A DNA stretch of 9,803 nucleotides from Gemmatimonadota bacterium (GCA_016880225.1 JAEHDT010000062.1:1-9803); one strand, 5' to 3'; positions 1-7,190 are shown, numbered from the stretch's first letter. A program made the numbers and translations. Notes: generated from the sequence alone by a model not told the origin.

Positions 1-1
1 C

Positions 2-256
2 CGCCGGGCGGCGCGCGCGGTGCTCGCGGCGGAGCTCAGGCGCGAGAGCCACGTCCCGGTGGCGCGGGTGGCCGACTCCCTCGCCCTCCACGCCACACCG
101 GACGGCGCCGCCTGCGGCCTGTACGGCGCCGCGTTCACCGAGCTGCTCCGACTCCTCGTCGGCTTCGAGGGCGCCATGCTCCACGTGTCCTGCCGGGCGA
201 CGGGCGGCGGCGAGTGCGAGTGGCGGGCCGCGCCCCCCGATCCCCGCCACCGCTGA
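2..256 (+). CDS. V4R-like domain protein, C-terminal fragment (5' end outside window)
   Basis: The frame is open from the left edge to TGA at 254-256, giving 84 residues of a protein whose start lies outside the window. A GTG at 20 is in frame, but the open frame upstream suggests it is internal. The fragment has the pattern of the C-terminal half of V4R domains: a Cys-Gly turn (ACGLYGAAF), a hydrophobic helix (LLRLLVGF), a strand and a closing Cys-x4-Gly-x2-Cys-x-Trp motif (SCRATGGGECEW). V4R domains occur in BchJ-type proteins and in sensors such as the N-terminal region of XylR/DmpR-type regulators, where they bind small hydrophobic ligands and the Cys pair can bind metal. Those roles come from the family and are not shown here. 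The stop shares one base with the ATG of the downstream M24 peptidase, so the two are probably co-transcribed and translationally coupled. Too little is present to name the protein or its ligand. Confidence 0.55.
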   Translation, partial: RRAARAVLAAELRRESHVPVARVADSLALHATPDGAACGLYGAAFTELLRLLVGFEGAMLHVSCRATGGGECEWRAAPPDPRHR

Positions 257-1437
257 TGCCCCTGCTCCAGGGTCTCGATCTCCCCGCGTTGCGGGAGGCG
301 CTCGCCGCGCTCGGCGCCGACGGCTGGCTGCTGTACGACTTTCGCAAGGTGAACCCGATCGCTGGGCGCATCATCGGCGACACCGGCATGGGGACGCGGC
401 GGCTGTTCGTGCTGCTGCCGCGCGCCGGGCCTCCCGTCGCCGTGGCCCATCGCATCGAGCTGCAGCCGCTGGCGGATTTCCCCGGCGAGGTCCGGCCCTA
501 CGGCGCGTGGCGCGAGCTGCACGGCCACCTCGAAACGCTGGTTCGCGGCCGCACCCTCGCGATCGAGACTTCGCCGCGGGACCAGGTGCCCTATCTCGAC
601 CGCGTCCCGCACGGCGTAGTCCAGCTGCTCGAGTCGTTCGGCGCGCGGCTCGTTTCCTCGGCGCCGCTCGTGTCCCGCTTCGCCGCGTCGTGGAGCGCCG
701 CCGAGCTGGCGGGTCACCGCCGCGCGGCGGAAGCGCTCGCCGCCATCGCCCGCGACGCGCTCGCGTGGGTGGGCGCCGAGGCGGCGCGCGGCGGCGAAGT
801 GCGGGACACGGGCGTCGTGCAGCGCGTGCGCGAGGCGATCGAGCGCGCGGGGCTCTGGACCAACGAGGGGCCGATCGTCGCGTTCGGAGCGACGACCGCC
901 ATGCCGCATTACGAGCCGCACCCCGGCGCGGACCGGCGCCTTGCGCCGGGCGAGGTGGTGCTGCTCGACCTGTGGGCGGGACCCGGCCGGGGCTCGGTGT
1001 TCGCCGATCAGACGTGGATGGCGTTCGCCGGACGCGCTCCCGATGCCGAGGTCCGCCGGGTGTGGCAGGCGGTGAAGGGGGCGCGCGATGCGGCGGTGCG
1101 GTTCCTGCGCGACCGCTGGCGGCCGAATGCGCCGGTCAGCGGCGCCCAGGTGGACGACGCGGCGCGGGCGGTGGTCCGCGACGCGGGCCTCGCCGAGTAC
1201 TTCGTGCACCGCACCGGCCACTCGATCGATCGCGACCTGCACGGCTCGGGGCCCCACATCGACAACTTCGAGACCGAGGACGCACGGGCGCTCGTGCCCG
1301 GCGTGGGCTTTTCGGTGGAGCCGGGCGTCTACCTGCCGGGGCGCTTCGGGATGCGGAGCGAGATCAACGTGTACATAGACACGGGTGGTCCCGAGGTGAA
1401 TCCGCGGGTGCCGCAGGAGGAGCTGTTCTTGGTGTGA
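256..1437 (+). CDS. M24-family metallopeptidase (Xaa-Pro aminopeptidase/prolidase-like)
   Basis: This encodes a 393-residue cytoplasmic peptidase with no signal peptide. Residues about 1-145 form a creatinase-type N-terminal domain, and about 155-393 form the pita-bread catalytic domain. All five expected dinuclear metal ligands are visible: D238 (LLDLW), D251 (FADQT), H322 (RTGHS), E355 (SVEPG) and E369 (RSEIN). H218 in MPHYEPH fits the substrate-binding His of the family. Members cleave the Xaa-Pro bond of peptides or dipeptides using Mn, Co or Zn. The first ligand motif is DLW instead of the usual DxG, and the second ends DQTW instead of DxTR, so this is a divergent branch and exact specificity cannot be assigned. 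I chose the ATG at 256 because it overlaps the upstream stop (TGATG). The alternative ATG at 214 would only add a Pro/Arg-rich stretch inside the upstream gene. There is no Shine-Dalgarno sequence, which fits coupling. The gene ends 3 bases from the convergent ctaA. Confidence 0.92.
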   Translation: MPLLQGLDLPALREALAALGADGWLLYDFRKVNPIAGRIIGDTGMGTRRLFVLLPRAGPPVAVAHRIELQPLADFPGEVRPYGAWRELHGHLETLVRGRTLAIETSPRDQVPYLDRVPHGVVQLLESFGARLVSSAPLVSRFAASWSAAELAGHRRAAEALAAIARDALAWVGAEAARGGEVRDTGVVQRVREAIERAGLWTNEGPIVAFGATTAMPHYEPHPGADRRLAPGEVVLLDLWAGPGRGSVFADQTWMAFAGRAPDAEVRRVWQAVKGARDAAVRFLRDRWRPNAPVSGAQVDDAARAVVRDAGLAEYFVHRTGHSIDRDLHGSGPHIDNFETEDARALVPGVGFSVEPGVYLPGRFGMRSEINVYIDTGGPEVNPRVPQEELFLV

Positions 1438-1440
1438 CGA

Positions 1441-2262
1441 TCACAGCCCCGCTAGGACCAGGGCGGCCCACACCGCGGCGCCCACCGCGACGTGCGCGGC
1501 CCGGAGCGCTTGCGGCAGCGCGAGCAGCACCATCGCCGCCGCGATGAGGACCTGCACGCTGACGAGCGCGACCACCCACCATGCGCCACGCCGTTTGATC
1601 CGCACCGCCCACCACAGCGAGTAGCCGAACAGCCCGTACGCGAGCAACCGGTGGGTCCAGTGGAGGTGCTGCAGGTAGTTCCCCGCCGGGGCGATCTGTC
1701 CGTTGCAGAGCGGGAATCCGAGGCAGGCGCTCGCCGCGCCCATGTTCGCGGTGAGCGCGCCGAACAGCACCGTGACCAAGCCGAGGGCGAGGGCGAACAG
1801 CGCCGCCCCTGAGGGCAGCGAGACGGGACCTCCTTTCGCGACCACAAGCAGCGTCGCGAGCAACAGCATCGCCGTGCCCAAGTGCAGGATCACGGTCCAG
1901 GGCGGCAGGCTCAGCTTCACCGTGACCGCGCCGAGCAGCACCTGCACGAGCAGGAGGCCCGCCGCAATGTAGGGAGCGACGGACGGCCGGGCGGCCGGAC
2001 GGTCGAACGTGCCCCGTCGCAGCCACCACCCGTACGCCGCCAGCGCGGTCACGAGCACGCTCACCGCCGCGGCGGCGAGCCGATGCCCGTATTCGATCAT
2101 CGTGGGGACGTCGAGCGGCGGGAGCAGTTTGCCGTTGCACAGCGGCCAGTGCTCGCCGCATCCCATCCCGGACCCGGTGATCCGGACGATGGCGCCGAGG
2201 ATGATGAGCAGGTAGGTGAACGCCGCCGCCGTCCAGGCGAGTTGCGTGAAGCGTCGCGTCAT
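1441..2262 (-). CDS. ctaA: Heme A synthase (COX15/CtaA family)
   Basis: This 273-residue polytopic membrane protein converts heme O to heme A by oxidising the C8 methyl to a formyl group, for aa3-type cytochrome oxidase. Eight TM helices are visible, at about 8-28, 60-82, 95-115, 124-142, 153-172, 200-220, 227-247 and 252-272, as two four-helix halves. The first half carries VRITGSGMGC, C35 and C42 in the first extracytoplasmic loop, then E57 and H60 (IEYGHRL), positions identical to the Bacillus subtilis CtaA numbering. H127 is the second His of that half. The second half has C180 and C186 (ACLGFPLCNG), H204 (WTHRL) and H257, the other heme-ligand pair. It is slightly shorter than B. subtilis CtaA (about 306 residues), but no key residue is missing. 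No ctaB or oxidase subunit gene is in the window. The ATG has no Shine-Dalgarno, and a -10-like block lies about 10 bases upstream. It is tail to tail with the peptidase and divergent from the permease. Confidence 0.96.
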   Translation of the reverse strand: MTRRFTQLAWTAAAFTYLLIILGAIVRITGSGMGCGEHWPLCNGKLLPPLDVPTMIEYGHRLAAAAVSVLVTALAAYGWWLRRGTFDRPAARPSVAPYIAAGLLLVQVLLGAVTVKLSLPPWTVILHLGTAMLLLATLLVVAKGGPVSLPSGAALFALALGLVTVLFGALTANMGAASACLGFPLCNGQIAPAGNYLQHLHWTHRLLAYGLFGYSLWWAVRIKRRGAWWVVALVSVQVLIAAAMVLLALPQALRAAHVAVGAAVWAALVLAGL

Positions 2263-2271
2263 GGGTGCGGA

Positions 2272-2281
2272 AATGTATATT
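2272..2281. promoter_or_regulatory. Candidate bidirectional -10 block between ctaA and the permease
   Basis: The whole gap between the two divergent ATGs is 29 bp and contains one AT-rich stretch in GC-rich surroundings. On the plus strand TATATT (2276-2281) lies 10 bases before the permease ATG. On the minus strand TACATT (2277-2272) lies 9 bases before the ctaA ATG, or TATACA (2279-2274) 11 bases before it. A minus-strand TGGACA (2298-2293), one mismatch from TTGACA, is 15 bases upstream of TACATT. No plus-strand -35 is evident. Neither gene has a Shine-Dalgarno. Transcripts from these boxes would be leaderless or have only a few leader bases. This is inferred from sequence only. Confidence 0.45.
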
Positions 2282-2291
2282 GGCGCTTCTC

Positions 2292-3647
2292 ATGTCCATA
2301 CCTGTGGATCGCTGGGGCGACCGGTTGCCGCGCCGGCTCGGGTTCTGGAGCGCGGTGGCGGTGCTCGTGGGCTCGACCATCGGCGGCGGCATCTTCCGCA
2401 CCCCCGCGGTGATCGCCGAGCGGGTGCCGGCGGCTGGCCCGATGTTCGGCGTGTGGGTGCTGGGCGGGCTGCTGGCGCTGTGCGGGGCGCTCACCTACGC
2501 CGAGCTGGCCGGGCTGTTCCCCCGCTCGGGCGGCGTGTACGTGTACATCCGCGAGGGGTTCGGCCGGCTGCCGGCGTTTCTGTTTGGCTGGACGGAGCTG
2601 GTGCTGATCCGCGCGTCAGCGCTGGGCGCGATCTCCACGCCGTTCGCCGAGTACCTGCTGCGCTCGGTGGGCCGGGATCCGGCCCTGCCGGAGAACGCCG
2701 GGCTGGTCCACTACGTCGCCGCGGCGGCGATCGCGCTCACGGCCGCGCTCAACTACTACGGCGTGCGCTGGAGCGCGCTCGTCCTGAACCTCACGACGGC
2801 CGCGAAGTACGGCGCGTTGCTGCTGCTCGTGGTGCTCGCGTTCTTCGTGGGGCACGGCGACGTCGCGCACTTCAGCGTCGCGGCGGGCCCGCTCACGCCG
2901 GGGCTGTTCGGCCTCGCGCTCGTGTCGGTGCTGTGGGCGTACGACGGGTGGGGCGATCTCTCGTTCGTGGGCGGGGAAGTGAAAGACCCCGAGCGCAACC
3001 TGCCGCGGGCGCTGGTGGTGGGGACGGCCGCGATCATCGCGATCTACCTGCTCGTCAACGCGGCGTATCTCTATCTGCTGCCGCTCGACCGGATGGCCCG
3101 GTCTCCGCTCGTCGCGGCCGATGCCGCGCAAGTGGTGCTCGGCCAGTTCGGCATCGGCGCCGTCTCGGTGGTCGTGATGCTCGCGACTTTCTCGACGCTC
3201 GTCGGATCGATCCTCACCGCGCCGCGCATCTTCTTCGCCATGGCGGACGACGGCCTGTTCTTCCGGGCGGTGGCGAAGGTCCACCCGCGCCATCACACCC
3301 CCTCCACCGCAATCGTGCTCACCGCCTGCCTGGGGGTCGGCTTCGTGTTGATCCGCACTTTCGAGCAGCTCGCCGACCAGTTCGTGGTGGCGATCTTCCC
3401 GTTCTACGCGCTCGCGGCGGCGGCGGTGTTCGTGCTGCGGCGGCGGCAACCCGACCGCCCGCGACCGGTACGGGTGCTCGGCTATCCCGTGGTGCCGTTG
3501 CTGTTCGTGCTCGCGACCTTCGTGATCCTGGGGAACGCGCTGTGGGGGCACCCGCGCGAGACGGGGTTCGCGTTTCTCATCATCCTGCTGGGCGTGCCGG
3601 TCTACTGGTGGTGGCTCGGCCGGCGGGGCGAACCCGGCGGGACGTGA
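2292..3647 (+). CDS. APC-superfamily amino acid permease (LAT/SLC7-like)
   Basis: This 451-residue inner-membrane protein has about 12 hydrophobic helices and belongs to the amino acid-polyamine-organocation superfamily. Members use LeuT-fold proton symport or exchange to move amino acids. TM1 carries the unwound substrate-binding motif VGSTIGGGIF (residues 26-35). The TM6 region carries YDGWGDLSFVGGEV followed by KDPERNLP (217-238), very close to the LAT/SLC7 signature (YDGWxxLxxxxEExxxPxRNLP). That makes a neutral or broad amino acid permease more likely than a cationic or polyamine one, but the substrate cannot be read from sequence. The ATG at 2292 gives the N-terminus MSIPVDRWGDRLPRR. 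An upstream GTG at 2265 is in frame, but it precedes the likely -10 box and would add nine hydrophobic residues. No heavy-subunit or binding-protein partner is adjacent. The TGA stop lies in the loop of a strong inverted repeat. Confidence 0.94.
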   Translation: MSIPVDRWGDRLPRRLGFWSAVAVLVGSTIGGGIFRTPAVIAERVPAAGPMFGVWVLGGLLALCGALTYAELAGLFPRSGGVYVYIREGFGRLPAFLFGWTELVLIRASALGAISTPFAEYLLRSVGRDPALPENAGLVHYVAAAAIALTAALNYYGVRWSALVLNLTTAAKYGALLLLVVLAFFVGHGDVAHFSVAAGPLTPGLFGLALVSVLWAYDGWGDLSFVGGEVKDPERNLPRALVVGTAAIIAIYLLVNAAYLYLLPLDRMARSPLVAADAAQVVLGQFGIGAVSVVVMLATFSTLVGSILTAPRIFFAMADDGLFFRAVAKVHPRHHTPSTAIVLTACLGVGFVLIRTFEQLADQFVVAIFPFYALAAAAVFVLRRRQPDRPRPVRVLGYPVVPLLFVLATFVILGNALWGHPRETGFAFLIILLGVPVYWWWLGRRGEPGGT

Positions 3648-3660
3648 CGTCCCACCGGGT
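3632..3660. terminator. Inverted repeat between convergent genes, probable bidirectional terminator
   Basis: The arms 3632-3644 and 3648-3660 pair at 12 of 13 positions around the three-base loop TGA (3645-3647), which is the stop codon of the permease. The single mismatch (C3638/A3654) becomes a G-U pair in RNA from the minus strand, so the hairpin is fully paired for the TonB-receptor transcript. That transcript reaches it 27 bases after its own stop. Neither side has a U-tract, so it is not a classical intrinsic terminator. It may act as an RNA 3'-end stabiliser or with Rho. Confidence 0.5.
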
Positions 3661-3662
3661 GA

Positions 3663-3682
3663 GCCCGGCCGGGCCGGCCCGG
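3663..3682. repeat. Overlapping GC-only palindromes in the convergent intergenic region
   Basis: GCCCGGCCGGGC (3663-3674) and CCGGGCCGGCCCGG (3669-3682) are both perfect palindromes and share six bases. The 5' part (CCCGG, 3664-3668) can also pair with CCGGG (3655-3659) of the preceding hairpin, so alternative folds compete. Together with that hairpin they fill the 39 bp between the permease and receptor stops with structure. A joint role in ending both transcripts is the simplest reading. Confidence 0.5.
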
Positions 3683-3686
3683 TCGA

Positions 3687-6600
3687 TCAGAAGGAATAGC
3701 GCAACGTCAGCTGGACCTGGTACACGCTGCTGGTGCGGCCGTCGAATGCCTTGGGCGTTCCGGTGGCCGCGTCGTACAACCGCGTGTCGAATGTGTACGT
3801 CGGGATCGACCGCGGATCGTTGAGCGGGCCGCTGTTCGCGAAGTTGCGCCCGGTCTGGATCAGCGCCCGCTGGTCCGGGAACGTGGCGCTCAAGGTCGGC
3901 AGCCGGTTCTGGCCCCAATGCGGGTTGAGCAGGTTGAGGACGTTGAACAGGTCGAGCTGCAGCGCCAGCTCGTGGCCGCGGTACTGCGGGATCGACTGCC
4001 GGACGGAGAGGTCGAGCCGGTTCTGCGTGGGGCTGCGGCAGCTGTCACGCTCCATGATCTTGCCGCGCTGGCGCACCAGGCAGTCCTGCGAGTCGATGAA
4101 CCGGTTGAACGCCTGCGCGGCGACGGCGTTCTGCACGAACGCGCCGTCCACCCCGGTGCCGATCCGGATCTCGTTCGGATCGGTGGCGTCCCGCGGGATG
4201 TAGATCAGGTCGTTGCCGTTGTACCCGTCGCCGTTCAGGTCTCCCAGGGCGACGTAATCGAACGGCACGCCCGACGTGCGCTCGTAGTACACGGTGATGT
4301 CGGTGTGCGTGCCCTGCCACGGCAGCGTGTAGGTGCCGTACGCGAGGAGGCGGTGCGGACGGGAGAAGACCGACGTGGACGTCGTCAGGTCTTCGTGCGC
4401 GTTCGAGAGCTGCCGGCCGTTGCGCCAGTTGGAGATCGCCCGGTCGGACGTGAGGCTCTGCACGTCCTCCGACTTGGTGTACGTATACGCCACCGTCGCC
4501 TCGAAGCGGCCGGAGAAGCGGCGGTTCAGCTGTGCCGAGAGCGAGTAATTGAAGTCCTTCGACTGGTTCGTGACCTGGATCATCCCCTCGCTGAACCCGA
4601 CGCCGAGGAACGAGGTGATCCAGCGCTGGTTGTTGTTGGTGATGTTGCCGTTCGCCGCGATCGTGTCGGCGTACAGCACGCGGCCGTCGCGGTCGGTGTA
4701 CGGCACGCCGCCCACGATCCGCGGCCCCTTGATGTTCAGGTCGCGGATCAGCACGCCATTGATCGCCTTGCGGTACAACCCCTCCACCGTCAGCACCGTG
4801 CCGCCTGGCAGCTGCCGGTCGAAGCCCCCGGAAATACCGAAGTACTGCGGGTACTTGAAATTCGGATCCGTGAGATTGACCCCGAGCGTGCCCGCTTGTC
4901 CGGGGGGCGTCGTGCCGGTGCACGCTTTGGGCAGCGAGTTCACGTCCACCGTGAAGGCGGGGACCGGCCCGGGGGCCGTGCAGCTCAGGCGCACCAGGCC
5001 GAGCCCGGTGTTGGCGAAGGCGTTGCCGAGCAGGATGTAGGGTGGCGGGCCGGTGTAGACGCCGATATTGGCGCGAATCTGGTTTCGCTGGTCGCCCGTG
5101 GGATCGAAATTGACCCCGACGCGGGGCGACAGGAGCACCCGCGTCTTGGGGATCACGTCAGTGCGGATGCCGCTGAGACCGGCCGTGGCGAGTGCGTTTG
5201 TCAACGCGTCGTTCTGCGGCGGGGTGTCGAGCAGCTTCGGGAGGTCGGCGCGCAGCCCGTAGGTCAGCGTCAGGCGGTTGTTCACCGCCCACTGGTCCTG
5301 GGCGTACAGGCTGTACACCTGGACGTGGAAGTCGGCCGGGATGTCGGCGGCGTTCCCGCTGTTCGCGTACCCGACGGCGTAGCCGACCGGCGTGCCGGCG
5401 GCCAGGTCCGCCATGTTGTTGAACTTGTACACGCCGAACGCGCCCTGGGCAAAGTTGTTGAAGATGTGCGTCCGGTCGAAGCGGCCGCCCACCGTCACCG
5501 TGTGCGTGGCGATTGGCAGCGTGAAGTTGTCGACGACTTCGAAGATCTTCTGATCGAGCAGGTTGCCCGGGGAGAACTGCTCGGTGCCGAACGTGACCGC
5601 GCGCACGACGCCGCCCACGTTGACCCCCACGCTCACTTCGGGCGCCTGCAGCGGCACGATGCGCTCGTCCTTGATGGTGCTGTACCCGACGATCAGCTCG
5701 TTCGACCGGCCGTTCGGGAAGTTGGAGTAGAGCTGCCCTGTGGTGGAGTTGTTCTTCGCGTCGCGCGAAAAGCCATTCGAGGTGAAGCGGAACCCGGCGT
5801 TCTGGTTGAGCGGGCTCGTTTGCAGCGTCTGGACGTTGCGGGAGAAGTCGTCCTGCTGGTCGTGGTTGATGATCTGGCGCAGCACGAAGCGGTGCACCGG
5901 CGAGATCTGGTAGTCGATCCGGCCGAACAGGTTGGTGAGCGGCGTCTCGTTGTCGATCGGTGCCGTGCTCCCCACGTTGAAGCCGTAGTTCGTCTGCATG
6001 ATGTTCGCGATGGCGGCGAGGCTCTCGGCCGGCACCACGGGGTCGCCGGGGTTGGGTGCGGGCGACGGCGTCGTGCCCTGGTAGTACGGTCCCCCCGCCG
6101 GCTGGGTGCGCTGCTGCCACTCGGGCGCCACGAAGAAGTGCAGCTTGTTACGGATGATCGGCCCGCCGAAGTGGAAGCCGTACTGCTTCACGTTGAACTG
6201 CGGCGTGCGGAGCGGTCTGCCCACCAGGTCGAACCCCAGCACGTCCTGACTGCTGCGGTAGGTGTAGGTGGCCCCGCCGTGGTACTCGTTGGTCCCGCTC
6301 TTGGTCACGGCGTTGACGAGCATCCCGGCGAAGTTGCCCTGCCGCACGTCGGTGGGGGTGAACATCACCTTGAATTCCTTGACCGCGTCGAGCGAGATGA
6401 TCTTGCCGCCGGCGCTGCCGCCCGGCGTGCCGTTCGTGGCGGAGAGGTTGAAGCGCTCGCTCTGGTTGGCGCCGTCGATGGTGATGGTGTTGTAGCGGTT
6501 GTACGCCCCGGCGCCGCTCGCGGCGCCGGTGGCGGGATAGACCACCTGGGGCGCGAGCTTCAGCTGGTCGATGAAGTCGCGGCTGAACGTCGGCACGCGC

Positions 6601-7055
6601 TGCACCAGGGAGTCGGAGATCTGGACGCTCACGCCCTGCCGGGTCGGGGAGAAGTCGGGAGTCGCGCCGCCCGCGACGACAACCGCCTCCAGCTCCACCG
6701 CCTGCGGAGCGAGTTGTGCGTCGACCCGCGTCGCCTGGGAGAGCTCGACCAGGACGCCGTCGCGCTGGTACGGCTGGTGACCAATGGCGCGCACCGTGAC
6801 CGTGTAGGGGCCGCCGACCTCGAGCCCCTGCACCAGAAACAGGCCGTTCTCCCGGGTACGCGTACTGGTCGCGTAGCCCGTGCTGCGGTTCACGATCCGC
6901 ACGTCCGCGAGCACGATGGGCTGGCCGTTCGTATCCGTGACCCTGCCCGAGATCGCCCCCGTCGTGACGCCCTGCGCCACCATGGGGTCGGCGATCAGCG
7001 TCGAGAACAAGACCGCCGCCACGCAGGCGAGCGGTGCGCGAACGATCCAGGGCAT
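3687..7055 (-). CDS. TonB-dependent outer-membrane receptor with carboxypeptidase-regulatory domain (Oar-like)
   Basis: This 1122-residue outer-membrane protein probably imports an unidentified ligand with TonB/ExbBD energy. Residues 1-27 are a signal peptide with likely cleavage before Q28. A CarboxypepD_reg-like beta-sandwich follows (about 33-112, TGAISGRVTDTNGQP), then a plug domain (about 120-250, with TIDGANQ and NAVTKSGTNEYHGG). A long beta-barrel ends in an aromatic C-terminus (LTLRYSF), as the Bam machinery requires. An acidic DLNGDGYNGND loop at 939-949 resembles a calcium-binding loop. Two Cys pairs (C692/C712 and C992/C1006) lie in probable surface loops and could form disulfides. 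No TonB, SusD-like protein or dedicated enzyme is adjacent, so the substrate is unknown. I chose the ATG at 7055 over one at 7103 because it gives a clean signal peptide and has AAGGGAG ten bases upstream. It lies downstream of lptG on the same strand, after a 135-bp gap. Confidence 0.95.
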   Translation of the reverse strand: MPWIVRAPLACVAAVLFSTLIADPMVAQGVTTGAISGRVTDTNGQPIVLADVRIVNRSTGYATSTRTRENGLFLVQGLEVGGPYTVTVRAIGHQPYQRDGVLVELSQATRVDAQLAPQAVELEAVVVAGGATPDFSPTRQGVSVQISDSLVQRVPTFSRDFIDQLKLAPQVVYPATGAASGAGAYNRYNTITIDGANQSERFNLSATNGTPGGSAGGKIISLDAVKEFKVMFTPTDVRQGNFAGMLVNAVTKSGTNEYHGGATYTYRSSQDVLGFDLVGRPLRTPQFNVKQYGFHFGGPIIRNKLHFFVAPEWQQRTQPAGGPYYQGTTPSPAPNPGDPVVPAESLAAIANIMQTNYGFNVGSTAPIDNETPLTNLFGRIDYQISPVHRFVLRQIINHDQQDDFSRNVQTLQTSPLNQNAGFRFTSNGFSRDAKNNSTTGQLYSNFPNGRSNELIVGYSTIKDERIVPLQAPEVSVGVNVGGVVRAVTFGTEQFSPGNLLDQKIFEVVDNFTLPIATHTVTVGGRFDRTHIFNNFAQGAFGVYKFNNMADLAAGTPVGYAVGYANSGNAADIPADFHVQVYSLYAQDQWAVNNRLTLTYGLRADLPKLLDTPPQNDALTNALATAGLSGIRTDVIPKTRVLLSPRVGVNFDPTGDQRNQIRANIGVYTGPPPYILLGNAFANTGLGLVRLSCTAPGPVPAFTVDVNSLPKACTGTTPPGQAGTLGVNLTDPNFKYPQYFGISGGFDRQLPGGTVLTVEGLYRKAINGVLIRDLNIKGPRIVGGVPYTDRDGRVLYADTIAANGNITNNNQRWITSFLGVGFSEGMIQVTNQSKDFNYSLSAQLNRRFSGRFEATVAYTYTKSEDVQSLTSDRAISNWRNGRQLSNAHEDLTTSTSVFSRPHRLLAYGTYTLPWQGTHTDITVYYERTSGVPFDYVALGDLNGDGYNGNDLIYIPRDATDPNEIRIGTGVDGAFVQNAVAAQAFNRFIDSQDCLVRQRGKIMERDSCRSPTQNRLDLSVRQSIPQYRGHELALQLDLFNVLNLLNPHWGQNRLPTLSATFPDQRALIQTGRNFANSGPLNDPRSIPTYTFDTRLYDAATGTPKAFDGRTSSVYQVQLTLRYSF

Positions 7056-7190
7056 AGGTGGATATCTCCCTTGGGATACTGAGGTTGCCGGAGGATGGTC
7101 CATCGACGCTGCAGAAGCTGAACCGCGGTGGGAAGCCCGTCAAGGACGCGCGGGCCGCTCTTCCTGTAACGATCCCGTGACGGGTTTGCG
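7056..7190. other. Spacer between lptG and the TonB receptor
   Basis: This 135-bp gap holds the receptor's Shine-Dalgarno and presumably its promoter. A minus-strand TTGACG (7143-7138) resembles a -35 box, but the position 16-18 bases downstream has no good -10. A short perfect inverted repeat (GATGG-T-CCATC, 7094-7104) could be an operator half-site pair or chance. A CCCG-TGA-CGGG hairpin (7174-7184) just after the lptG stop is too short to call a terminator. No small gene or RNA is evident. Confidence 0.35.
7066..7072 (-). promoter_or_regulatory. Ribosome binding site of the TonB-dependent receptor
   Basis: On the minus strand AAGGGAG lies 10 bases upstream of the ATG at 7055. It decides the start in favour of the signal-peptide Met over the in-frame ATG at 7103. 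It is the only clear Shine-Dalgarno I see in front of any gene in this window. Confidence 0.6.

Noticed and set aside
214..255. ATG at 214 as an earlier start of the M24 peptidase
   Set aside because: It adds 14 Pro/Arg-rich residues encoded inside the upstream coding frame. The TGATG overlap at 254-258 is the more economical start.
1433..1445. TGTGA-CGA-TCACA inverted repeat at the peptidase/ctaA junction, resembling a CRP half-site pair
   Set aside because: The spacer is 3, not the 6 expected for CRP sites, and most of the symmetry comes from two facing TGA stop codons. The stem is only 5 bp.
2265..2291. GTG at 2265 as an earlier permease start
   Set aside because: It would place the start upstream of the only plausible -10 block and would overlap the ctaA promoter. 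The ATG at 2292 gives a normal cytoplasmic N-terminus for the family.
2616..3551. A 311-codon minus-strand frame opposite the permease
   Set aside because: It is Arg/His/Glu/Gln-rich with no recognisable fold, and lies entirely opposite a well-supported 12-TM permease.
3918..7082. A 1054-codon open frame on the plus strand opposite the TonB receptor
   Set aside because: Its translation is Arg/Val/Glu/His-rich low-complexity sequence without domains or a membrane pattern. Long antisense frames are expected opposite GC-rich genes with strong third-position GC bias, and the minus-strand receptor is unmistakable.
7174..7184. CCCG-TGA-CGGG hairpin just downstream of lptG
   Set aside because: The stem is only 4 bp with no U-tract in the lptG direction, which is expected by chance in GC-rich DNA.
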